A stretch of DNA of 64,000 bases. It comes from Flavimaribacter sediminis (GTDB lineage: Bacteria; Pseudomonadota; Alphaproteobacteria; Rhizobiales; Rhizobiaceae). Under the pieces are notes generated by a model that was not told the DNA's origin, searched no databases, and saw only the letters and a program-made list of their open reading frames with translations. Made by a program: the position numbers and the translations under genes. Of this stretch, positions 48,269 to 55,879 are shown piece after piece. Each line of letters opens with the position of its first letter. Position 1 is the stretch's first letter. Location: contig NZ_JAICBX010000002.1 in the NCBI RefSeq assembly GCF_019492055.1, forward strand, positions 248,001 to 312,000, read 5' to 3'.

Positions 48269-49330
48269 ATGATGCGTGCTCAGAAAGCGCGAGGCAGCCG
48301 GCAACCTTCAAAATCCGCCAGTGACAGAATCGACGCGCTCGGGCGGAAGTTGAAAATGGCGTTCAGTTATTTTCGCATTCGTGAATCGTTTGGAAACAAA
48401 TTGCTGAACAGCCTTCTTTGTCTCCGGTACGACCATCTGGTCATTCAGTATCGGCAGGTGTTCAGTCGTTTGCCGAACATGGCGAATCCTCAGGCATTCA
48501 CGGAAAAGGTTCTGCATCGAAAGATTTTCGATCGCGATCCGACTCTGGCGATATATTGCGACAAACTGGCGTCCCGCGACATCGTTGCAGAAACTGCGCC
48601 TGAAGTTTCTTTCGCAAAGCTGCTCTGGGCGGGACGCGATCCCGACAAGATACCCTTCGAGACGCTTCAGCCGCCATTTGTCGTCAAACCCAACAACCGG
48701 TCCGGTCTCATCCTTTTCGTTCGCAACCAAACGGAGGTTGATCCGAAACGGATCAAGGATTTCTGTAATGAATGGCTGCATATCAACTCCCACGGCAAGT
48801 ACATGGGCGAGTGGGGATATGGCCAGGTCGATACGAAGATTGTGATCGAGGAGATGCTTCCCGGCGCCGTTGAAGGCGCGCCGCCGGCGGACATCAAACT
48901 GTTCGTGACCGGCGGCCGGGTCGCGGCGATCTATTACAGCACCGGGCGATACGGCGACCGGGTCGGTTTGCGGGGATTTTTCGACCGTGACTGGATTCAA
49001 TTGCCCTGGGACAAGTGGACACGGGACGGTCGTATCGTTCTGCAGGGAGACATACCTGTTCCGAAAAACCTGGATACAATGATCGAGGCCGCAGAACGGC
49101 TCGGAGCAAGGACCCCGTTCCTGCGGGTCGACTTGTTCAATATCGACGGAAAACTCTATTGCACGGAACTGACGCCCTATCCCTATTCAGGCATGAGGGC
49201 TCCGATCCTCAAAGATGAGCCTGACACGAATCCGCCATCGCGGGTGGCCGACAGCAATCTGGGCGCTTCATGGCCCGTTCCGGAAATCGGGTTCGCGCAC
49301 AAACTCGGCAAAGCTCTCGGGTTTCTGTAA
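48269..49330 (+). CDS. ATP-grasp protein, TupA-like
   Basis: This 353-residue protein resembles the TupA-like ATP-grasp family. A basic N-terminus is followed by a helical segment containing NPQAFTEKVLHRKI (residues about 70-85). The ATP-grasp core has PPFVVKPNNRSG near 133 and IVIEEMLPGAVEGAPPADIKLFV near 190-212. The C-terminal catalytic segment LRVDLFNIDGKLYCTELTPYPYSGM is near 286-310. TupA-type enzymes make teichuronopeptide-like polymers or other surface glycoconjugates. The first 200 bases look poorer in GC than neighbours. No other capsule gene is adjacent, so the acceptor is unknown. Confidence 0.82.
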   Translation: MMRAQKARGSRQPSKSASDRIDALGRKLKMAFSYFRIRESFGNKLLNSLLCLRYDHLVIQYRQVFSRLPNMANPQAFTEKVLHRKIFDRDPTLAIYCDKLASRDIVAETAPEVSFAKLLWAGRDPDKIPFETLQPPFVVKPNNRSGLILFVRNQTEVDPKRIKDFCNEWLHINSHGKYMGEWGYGQVDTKIVIEEMLPGAVEGAPPADIKLFVTGGRVAAIYYSTGRYGDRVGLRGFFDRDWIQLPWDKWTRDGRIVLQGDIPVPKNLDTMIEAAERLGARTPFLRVDLFNIDGKLYCTELTPYPYSGMRAPILKDEPDTNPPSRVADSNLGASWPVPEIGFAHKLGKALGFL

Positions 49331-49504
49331 AATCCCGCCTCTGACTTTAACACTCCGCAGGAAGGTGATTTACGAACTCCGAGAGCGATTGGTTCACTCA
49401 CATAATTGTGCGACGCCGTCATGTTCCGTACCGCGGACAGGTCATGTAAACTTTATCAAGGGGAAATGGAGAATGATAATTCAGGCTTAAAGGGCGAAAC
49501 CAAT

Positions 49505-49999
49505 ATGAAATCTCCTTTCTACAATCGTCGTTCCTTTCTTTTTTCCGCCGGCCTGGCGAGCGCCTTCACGGCGCTGGAACCCTTTGGGTTGCTTTCGCCG
49601 GCAAGCGCCATCGGACTGGCGCCGACCCGGTCGATGCGCGGCGGCAGCAACAATTACCGCCCGAATGCGCCCATGGTCGACCGCCTGGGATCGGGTTTCT
49701 GGGTCTCCGGCAGAGTGCGCCGCGCCGGCGATGGCGCGCCGCTTGAAGGCGTGCGTATCCAGATCTGGGCCGCGACGACCCTCGGCGGAGAACGGGAGCC
49801 GCGAAATCACGGCAGCGTGCTGACTGCAGCCGACGGAAGTTTCCGGCTTGAAATGGAGCAGATCGTTCCGAATTTCGGCCAACCGCATGCGCATCTGGCC
49901 TATGACGACGGCGCTTATGAAACCGTGTTCCTGCGTCCCGTGATGCCGAGCGCAAGCGATACGTCTGTCAGCACGGAGTTTGTGCTCGCGCCTGTGTGA
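49505..49999 (+). CDS. Tat-exported intradiol-dioxygenase-like protein, one iron ligand apparently missing
   Basis: This 164-residue protein carries a twin-arginine signal: NRRSFLF at residues 7-13, then a hydrophobic stretch. The mature part looks like the core of intradiol ring-cleavage dioxygenases (DGAPLEGVRIQIWAA near 76-90; GQPHAHLAY with His128 and His130). These dioxygenases bind iron through two Tyr and two His. Here Tyr51 in NNYRPNAP may be one, but no Tyr is seen in the stretch before the HxH motif (VPNFGQ), so the site may be altered. AAAGGG precedes ATG 49505 by nine bases. The next gene follows 19 bases later. Confidence 0.75.
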   Translation: MKSPFYNRRSFLFSAGLASAFTALEPFGLLSPASAIGLAPTRSMRGGSNNYRPNAPMVDRLGSGFWVSGRVRRAGDGAPLEGVRIQIWAATTLGGEREPRNHGSVLTAADGSFRLEMEQIVPNFGQPHAHLAYDDGAYETVFLRPVMPSASDTSVSTEFVLAPV

Positions 50000-50018
50000 C
50001 GCTGCAGACCTCACATCC

Positions 50019-50702
50019 ATGCAAAATTCCGCAAGAGGCGCGGTCGCCACAGCAATATGGATCATTCTGGCGACCGTGATGATTGGGCCCGTTCTGGTCG
50101 CCACAACCAGCCCCTATCTGGCCTACCGCAACACCGCATATATCATCGGTGGTTTCGCCGGAATCATCAGCTTGTCGCTGCTGTTGATCCAGCCTTTGCT
50201 CGCCGCAGGATACCTTCCGGGCGCAAGGGCGATCACCGGGCGTAAATGGCACCGATGGGTCGGGACGGCGATCGTCGTCTGCGTAGGTCTTCATGTCGGA
50301 GGGCTTTATGTGACGAGCCCGCCCGACACGCAGGACGCGCTTCTGCTTGTCTCACCCACCGCCTTTTCCGTTTACGGCGTGCTGGCGATGTGGGGGATCG
50401 TGCTGACGGTGGCGCTCGTCATTCTGCGTCACCGCATGGGATTGCGCTATGCGACGTGGCGTCTTGTCCATAATGGTCTGGCGGCGATCGTCGTTGCGGC
50501 GACGGTGACCCATGCGCTTCAGATCGAAGGCGCAATGGAAACCGTTTCGAAATGGGGGCTTTGCATTGCCGTGGTCGCCGCGACCGGCGCCACGCTGATC
50601 GATCTTCGTCTGATCAGGCCATTTTTCGCCCCCAAGGGCGGCTGGATAAACGGTGACCCCAACGCCAGAAAGCAAAAGGCCGGCGATGAACCGCCGGCCT
50701 GA
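50019..50702 (+). CDS. Ferric-reductase-like bis-heme transmembrane protein
   Basis: This 227-residue inner-membrane protein has about six helices. Two His pairs spaced 14 residues apart, His78/His92 and His151/His165, fit the two b-heme sites of the ferric reductase/MsrQ-like superfamily. No FAD or NADPH domain follows, so it is a membrane electron carrier. The start ATG 50019 is 19 bases after the dioxygenase-like gene, so they are probably co-transcribed. The last codons contain a terminator hairpin that serves the convergent phasin gene. Confidence 0.8.
   Translation: MQNSARGAVATAIWIILATVMIGPVLVATTSPYLAYRNTAYIIGGFAGIISLSLLLIQPLLAAGYLPGARAITGRKWHRWVGTAIVVCVGLHVGGLYVTSPPDTQDALLLVSPTAFSVYGVLAMWGIVLTVALVILRHRMGLRYATWRLVHNGLAAIVVAATVTHALQIEGAMETVSKWGLCIAVVAATGATLIDLRLIRPFFAPKGGWINGDPNARKQKAGDEPPA
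50671..50700 (-). terminator. Rho-independent terminator of the phasin gene, inside the convergent ORF
   Basis: A perfect 9-bp stem AGGCCGGCG/CGCCGGCCT with a six-base loop (50677-50685 and 50692-50700) is followed on the minus strand by TTTTGCTTT. It lies 29 bases past the phasin stop and overlaps the last codons of the bis-heme protein gene. Confidence 0.72.
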
Positions 50703-50728
50703 AAATCATTCCCGTTCAAGGGCTACTG

Positions 50729-51181
50729 TTACGCCTTGAAGCTCTTGGCTGCCTTTTCGTAGGCGGCCTTGCCCGGCTTGGAGACATCATCAGCGACCTT
50801 GCGCGCTGTGTCCTGGAAACCCTTGACGTGGTTGACGGCGCTTTCGGCCTGACTGCGAACGAAGGCGGTCTGCAGTTCAATGAACTCGGCGACCGACTTG
50901 ACGCCCATCAGCGACTCAAGGTGAGTCAGCGAGCTGTCGGCGGTTGACCGAACGGAGTCGATGGCCTTGAGACCCATCTCAACGGTTCCGGCCTGGGCGG
51001 ATTCCAGAGTCTGCTCAACCGTCTTGGTAGCATCTTCGGCAGCAGTCTTGAACTTGTCATAAGCTTCCTTCGACTGGCTCATGCCCTTCTCGGTGAATTC
51101 GCGATAGGAATCACCGAACTTGGCGGGATCGAAAGCGGTGAATGCAAATACATCTTCAGTGGTGGTTTTTCTGGTAGCCAT
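50729..51181 (-). CDS. Phasin family protein
   Basis: Phasins coat polyhydroxyalkanoate granules. The 150-residue protein has the family signature YREFTEKGMSQSKEAYDKFKTAAEDATKTVEQTLESAQAGTVEMGLKAIDSVRS and long amphipathic helices, ending KAAYEKAAKSFKA. GGAG lies eight bases upstream of ATG 51181. An inverted repeat and promoter upstream suggest PhaR-type control. Its presence implies that the organism stores polyhydroxyalkanoate, although the synthase genes are outside this window. Confidence 0.93.
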   Translation of the reverse strand: MATRKTTTEDVFAFTAFDPAKFGDSYREFTEKGMSQSKEAYDKFKTAAEDATKTVEQTLESAQAGTVEMGLKAIDSVRSTADSSLTHLESLMGVKSVAEFIELQTAFVRSQAESAVNHVKGFQDTARKVADDVSKPGKAAYEKAAKSFKA

Positions 51182-51240
51182 TTTGGCGCTCCTTCCTTGG
51201 GCCCTCTCAAGAGGCGCCCGGTTTCATTTGCTTCAGATCC

Positions 51241-51269
51241 TATATAGGACAGTTTATTGTGCATTGCAA
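51241..51269 (-). promoter_or_regulatory. Phasin promoter
   Basis: On the minus strand, TTGCAA at 51269-51264 and TATATA at 51246-51241 are separated by exactly 17 bases. The resulting leader would be about 50 bases. The -35 box lies within the left arm of the adjacent inverted repeat, so binding there would block RNA polymerase. Confidence 0.5.
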
Positions 51270-51289
51270 CATATTTTTGCAGTGCACAA
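51257..51289. promoter_or_regulatory. Candidate PhaR/AniA operator
   Basis: TTGTGCATTGCAA at 51257-51269 is matched, with one mismatch, by TTGCAGTGCACAA at 51277-51289 in inverted orientation. It is rich in the TGC/GCA elements recognised by PhaR, the phasin repressor released by binding to polymer. PhaR itself is not in the window. The identity of the protein is an inference. Confidence 0.5.
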
Positions 51290-51376
51290 ATTTCCATTAA
51301 CCCTGTTGGCACTAATTCCGGCTTGAATGGCCTCTCAAAGCCGCCTTCATATGGACCCGAAACCTCAAGCGGCCTA

Positions 51377-51391
51377 TTAACAGACTATTAA
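51377..51391. promoter_or_regulatory. CtrA-type binding site (TTAA-N7-TTAA)
   Basis: TTAA at 51377-51380, spacer CAGACTA and TTAA at 51388-51391 match the full CtrA recognition pattern. It is about 107 bases upstream of the large histidine kinase, on which CtrA control would be meaningful because PdhS/CbrA-type kinases act above CtrA. The match is exact; the function is inferred. Confidence 0.5.
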
Positions 51392-51497
51392 TAATAAAGC
51401 AGGCTTCGGAACCGGCGCGCCGGTGGCGGCCTTTGATATGAATACGCGCAGCAGATCCACGAATTGGCTGCAGACGAGTTGAAACGCAGGTGAGAGA

Positions 51498-54400
51498 ATG
51501 CCGTCACGGCAATATCCCTTCATCGACATAGCGGTTCATGACCGGATCCGGGAGGGTTTCGCCAGCGGCGACGCACAAGTCCTGCTCGCGCAGAACCTGA
51601 CGGATCTGCTTTGGGTGAACGGCGCCGGCGCTCATCTCTTCGGCTACTCCAATCTCTACGATTTTTTGGAAGAAGGCCTTGCTTCGGGATCGGCCACGTT
51701 TCGGCAGGTTCAGAGCGCCGCCCGATCCGCCGATCGCTCCGGCCCGTCGAAACCACACCGATTTGCAATGCGCATCGGCTCGGGCTTTCGCCGCCCCATG
51801 CTTTCTGCCGGCATGGAGCGGATACAGCTTTCCGGCGGAGAGCCCGCCTATTTGCTGACCTGCTCACAGGAGACAGCATCCGAAACGCCGGAGGACCGGG
51901 CCGGTCACATGATCGGCGGCTTCGAGAACACCGGCACGCATGCGGCGGTTCTTGATGCAGAGGGGCGTGTCGTCGCCTCCACTCAATCATTCCAGCGACT
52001 GGAAATGGACGACGCGACCCGCAAGCGCCTGATCGAGGATGTCGCCCGCGATACGGACAGGCTGGTCAAACACCCGGTGCGCACCGCTCTCGGCTATCTC
52101 CCGGCCGCCGTCGCCCGGATTGACGACGACAACGAACTGCACCTGATGTTCGCAGTCGAAATGTCGATCGGCAATCTGGACCCGGCGCCTGAACCGGAGG
52201 TCTTGCCGGATGTTTCGGAGCATGAAGGTAACATCGACGCGGCTTCGGAAACCGAGACGGATACACCCAAAACGGAGCTGGACCAGTCCGCAACCGCAGC
52301 GCAGACACCGGGCGCGGATATCATCGCCCCGGCTCCGCCTTCGGACATGGCAGAAGAACCGGTAGAAAACACTATCGATCCGCCCTTGTCGGAAACGGAC
52401 GACGAAGCGGAGCCTGTTCGAGACGAAAGCGCGGAGTCTACCGATGAAGGCTCCGAAATTAAGCATCCCTCGGAAGCGCCGTCAGAACCAGATGATACGC
52501 CGGAAACAGAAGCGGCGGAGACCGTGGCCGCGGCGGCGGAAAACTTCGTATTCAACCCGTCTGGTCGCCCTGTCCGCTTTCTGTGGAAAATCGACGCGGA
52601 AAGACAGTTCACCGAAATATCTCCTGAATTCGCCGATGTGGTCGGCCCCAACGCCGCCGATGTCATCGGCCGCAAATTCAGCGATGTCGCGCAGGTCTTC
52701 AATATCGATCCGAAGCATGAGATCGTCGAGTTGCTGCAGCGTCGAGACACCTGGTCAGGCAAGACTGTGTTCTGGCCCGTTCAGGGAACCGAATTGCGCG
52801 TGCCTGTGGATCTCGCGGCATTGCCGACCTATTCGCGCGAACGGGAATTTGACGGCTTCCGTGGTTTCGGCATCGTGCGCTGCGGCGATGCGCGCAACGA
52901 CCCCGAGCGCATAGGCCTGGCTCTCGCCGACGACGCCAGACCCGCAGCGACGACGATCCCGGCGGCGACACCCGATCCGCAGGCCTTACCGGACGCCGAT
53001 GTTTCGGATGAGGACGCGGACCTGTCCGCGGAACCAGTCGAGACCACTGACCGCGATGCAACGGCGGACCGGCCAGAAACCGAAAAGGTGATACAACTCG
53101 AAGATCGCCGCACCAAGCCGAGGCCCGGCCTCAGCAACGCCGAGAAAATGGCTTTCAGGGAGATTGCCGAGAAACTCGGACATGCGGCCGACGAACTGCC
53201 CGCTTTCGGAAAGAGAAGCAATTCGGATGTCGAAGAGCCGACCGAGCCGGAGCCAGCCGTCAGCCCTGAAGAGCCGGAGACGCCAGTCGCCAATGCAGAT
53301 ACGCCCTTTGACGACAGCGACGAGACAACGCCGCCGCCGGAAGAAGAGCTTCCCGCATTCCCTTCGCCCGAGCCCGCGTCCGGTCGCGAGCTGTTCGCCA
53401 ACGAACTGCCCGCGTCCGGTCGCGAGCTGTTCGCCAACGAACTCGACCGTCTCGACGTTCCAACCGTAATTCACAATGGATCCAGCATCTATTTCGCCAA
53501 TGACTCCTTCAAGGCGCTGACGGGTTTCGATGGCGCGGAGGAAGTCAACGCGACGGGCGGTCTTCCCGTCATCCTTGGCCGCGTGGAGGACGATGACGAT
53601 CTGGACGCCGGAAACGCGGCGATGACATTGCATACGCTGCACGGCCAGTCCGTCGAGGTCGATGCGAAATTGCGATCGGTGAACTGGGAAGGAAAAAAGG
53701 CGCTGATGCTGACATTCGTTCCGCTGGCGACCGATGTAGCGCAGCCCCCGGAAGAACCGACGCCTGTTTTGGAAGAGGAACCGGACCTCGCCTCGGAGAG
53801 CGACCCGGCCGAAGCCCGGAAAGTTGCAGCGCTGGAAGTGGAAGTGAACGAGCTGCGCTCGATCCTGGAAACCGCAACCGACGGCGTGGTGCTGCTCGGC
53901 CAGGACGGAACGATCAGGTCTCTCAACCGGTCGGCGTCGGCGCTGTTCGACTACGACGAGGATGAAATTCGCGGCAAGCCGTTCTCCTATTTGTTCGCGC
54001 ATGAAAGCCAGCGGGCCGTCAGGGACTATCTCGCCAGTCTTTCCGATCATGGCGTGGCCAGCGTGCTCAATGACGGCAGGGAGGTTATCGGGCGCGAAGC
54101 GTCCGGGCGTTTCCTGCCGCTCTTCATGACCATCGGCCATCTGTCCGGTTCGAACGGTCATTGCGCCGTCATGCGCGACATCACCCAATGGAAACGGGCC
54201 GAAGAGGAATTGAGGAGCGCCAAGCGCGAAGCAGAATCGGCCAGCCTCCACAAGTCGGAATTCCTGGCCCGGGTCAGCCACGAAATCCGCACGCCGCTGA
54301 ACGCGATTATTGGTTTTTCCGATCTGATGGCCGAACAGCGCTTCGGTCCTATCGGCAGCCCTCGATACGTGGAATACGCAAACGACATAGGGCGTTCCGG

Positions 54401-54950
54401 CAAACATGTGCTGGAGATCGTCAATGATCTGCTGGACATCTCCAAGATCGAGGCCGGCGAACAGGAACTGGACTTCGCAGCCATCTCGCTCAATCAGACG
54501 CTGCTCGACGCCGTCACGATTCTCCAGCCGCAGGCGAACAGGCAGCGCGTCATCATCCGCACCAGCCTGTCCTCCGCTGTGCCCGATGTCGTCGCGGACC
54601 GGCGGTCGATCAAGCAGATCGCGATCAATATTCTTTCGAACGCGGTGCGTTTCACGCCGGCCGGCGGGCAGGCGGTCGTCTCGTCGTCCTATGAAAAGGA
54701 CGGCGGCGTCGTCGTACGCATTCGCGACACAGGCGTCGGGATGTCGGACCAGCAACTCGCCGACGCAATGAAGCCGTTCCGCCAGGTCTCGGAAAGCGCG
54801 CGTCCGCGCGGAGAAGGCACGGGTCTCGGCCTGCCGCTCGCCAAGGCGATGACCGAGGCCAACCGGGCGCAGTTCTCGATGGATTCAAAACCCGGCGCCG
54901 GCACCATCGTGGAAATCCGCTTTCCCCCGCAGCGGGTGCTGGCGGAGTAG
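51498..54950 (+). CDS. PAS domain-containing hybrid-length sensor histidine kinase (PdhS/CbrA-like)
   Basis: This 1150-residue protein begins MPSRQYPFIDIAVHDRIREGFASG, a start like that of Rhizobiales PdhS/CbrA cell-cycle kinases. It has no clear membrane helix. After a sensor region (about 1-240) come a long acidic Glu/Thr/Ala-rich linker (about 240-345), PAS-like segments (near 350-450, 640-740 and 790-910), and HisKA with phosphoacceptor His928 in FLARVSHEIRTPLNAIIGF. The HATPase_c domain has DTGVGMS and GTGLGLPLAKAM. There is no receiver domain. The duplicated PASGRELFANEL (about residues 625-648) comes from a 36-bp tandem repeat. In this family the kinase acts on DivK. The assignment to PdhS/CbrA is likely, not certain. 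Confidence 0.85.
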   Translation: MPSRQYPFIDIAVHDRIREGFASGDAQVLLAQNLTDLLWVNGAGAHLFGYSNLYDFLEEGLASGSATFRQVQSAARSADRSGPSKPHRFAMRIGSGFRRPMLSAGMERIQLSGGEPAYLLTCSQETASETPEDRAGHMIGGFENTGTHAAVLDAEGRVVASTQSFQRLEMDDATRKRLIEDVARDTDRLVKHPVRTALGYLPAAVARIDDDNELHLMFAVEMSIGNLDPAPEPEVLPDVSEHEGNIDAASETETDTPKTELDQSATAAQTPGADIIAPAPPSDMAEEPVENTIDPPLSETDDEAEPVRDESAESTDEGSEIKHPSEAPSEPDDTPETEAAETVAAAAENFVFNPSGRPVRFLWKIDAERQFTEISPEFADVVGPNAADVIGRKFSDVAQVFNIDPKHEIVELLQRRDTWSGKTVFWPVQGTELRVPVDLAALPTYSREREFDGFRGFGIVRCGDARNDPERIGLALADDARPAATTIPAATPDPQALPDADVSDEDADLSAEPVETTDRDATADRPETEKVIQLEDRRTKPRPGLSNAEKMAFREIAEKLGHAADELPAFGKRSNSDVEEPTEPEPAVSPEEPETPVANADTPFDDSDETTPPPEEELPAFPSPEPASGRELFANELPASGRELFANELDRLDVPTVIHNGSSIYFANDSFKALTGFDGAEEVNATGGLPVILGRVEDDDDLDAGNAAMTLHTLHGQSVEVDAKLRSVNWEGKKALMLTFVPLATDVAQPPEEPTPVLEEEPDLASESDPAEARKVAALEVEVNELRSILETATDGVVLLGQDGTIRSLNRSASALFDYDEDEIRGKPFSYLFAHESQRAVRDYLASLSDHGVASVLNDGREVIGREASGRFLPLFMTIGHLSGSNGHCAVMRDITQWKRAEEELRSAKREAESASLHKSEFLARVSHEIRTPLNAIIGFSDLMAEQRFGPIGSPRYVEYANDIGRSGKHVLEIVNDLLDISKIEAGEQELDFAAISLNQTLLDAVTILQPQANRQRVIIRTSLSSAVPDVVADRRSIKQIAINILSNAVRFTPAGGQAVVSSSYEKDGGVVVRIRDTGVGMSDQQLADAMKPFRQVSESARPRGEGTGLGLPLAKAMTEANRAQFSMDSKPGAGTIVEIRFPPQRVLAE
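53372..53443 (+). repeat. Perfect 36-bp tandem duplication in the kinase gene
   Basis: The 36 bases at 53372-53407 are repeated without change at 53408-53443. Each unit encodes 12 residues (PASGRELFANEL). The unit is a multiple of three, so the frame is kept. The absence of any divergence points to a recent slip or an actively varying site. Confidence 0.92.
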
Positions 54951-54951
54951 G

Positions 54952-55671
54952 TCAGGCGCGCTTGCGTAACCGTGTAGACATTATCTGCAGCAGAAGGCGC
55001 AAGTTGACCCAGAACAGCCAGATCCCGAACAACGTCAAAATAAACCCGTAACCTGGATTCAAGATCACAACAGCGCCGCTTGTAAGCAGACCGCTGACTG
55101 CGACCAAGATGGCGGTGGCTAATTCTGGCAATCCATATCGTAGTAACACTGTAAGAATTCGACCACCGTCCAACGGCAGGACTGGAAGAATATTCACGAC
55201 GAACAGGATCAGATTGCAGTAGGCAACGAATTCAACAGAATTGGCGAGCCATCGCGAGGAGTCCGAAAAATCGACTTTTCCAAACTGCGAAAGCGGCGGG
55301 GTCGCGTGAATGATCCAAACCAAGAGAAAAAGCAGGAGATTCGTCGCCGGGCCAGCCGCGAGTATGGCCAGTGTCTTTCCGCGTGACGCCTGCCCCCTGC
55401 CCAACTGAGCATACCCAATCAACCCACCGAGAACGACTTGTTTAACTGGCAGTCCAAATGTCCTGCCCGTCAATGCATGACCAAGCTCATGGAGCAACAA
55501 GGAAAATAGCAAGCCCAAAGTCGCTGCAACAATGAATGCGAGATCTGGCTCCAGTCCTGCTGCAGCAGGAAGACCGTACAATATCAGTGGAACAATCAGA
55601 ACAGTGATATCGATTTTGACAGGTATTCCATGAATATAAAACAGAGTGAATTTCGGAACTTTTGCAATCAT
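54952..55671 (-). CDS. Site-2 protease family (M50) membrane metalloprotease
   Basis: This 239-residue intramembrane protease has the zinc motif HELGH at residues 61-65 and the second motif NILPVLPLDGGR at 160-171, with Asp168. About five hydrophobic helices surround them. No PDZ or CBS domain follows, so it is a compact S2P of the rhomboid-size group. The codons look richer in A and T than those of its neighbours, which may point to transfer. It is convergent with the kinase gene, one base apart at the stops. The substrate is unknown. Confidence 0.9.
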   Translation of the reverse strand: MIAKVPKFTLFYIHGIPVKIDITVLIVPLILYGLPAAAGLEPDLAFIVAATLGLLFSLLLHELGHALTGRTFGLPVKQVVLGGLIGYAQLGRGQASRGKTLAILAAGPATNLLLFLLVWIIHATPPLSQFGKVDFSDSSRWLANSVEFVAYCNLILFVVNILPVLPLDGGRILTVLLRYGLPELATAILVAVSGLLTSGAVVILNPGYGFILTLFGIWLFWVNLRLLLQIMSTRLRKRA

Positions 55672-55879
55672 GTAAGGACGGCGCCCACATTTGAGTTGGT
55701 TTCACCATGTTCCGATTTAGACATGAACGGAAGGCTGTTGCGTGTATAAGCGCGTTTTTGCACCGCCAGCCGCGATTTTGAAGCAAGCCGCCAACAAGCC
55801 TCACTTGCGCTTAAACGCCGATTTGTGGAAGAAGACGCGGAAAGCCGCATCCGGATCCGTTGGCGCAAGATAAAGACAG

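Noticed and set aside
43446..49400. Possible genomic island next to tRNA-His
   Set aside because: No integrase or 3'-end repeat of the tRNA was seen, and the genes lie on the 5' side of the tRNA, not the usual insertion side.
52986..54755. Minus-strand open frame of 589 codons opposite the kinase
   Set aside because: The kinase frame has HisKA and HATPase motifs. This one is an Arg-rich shadow.
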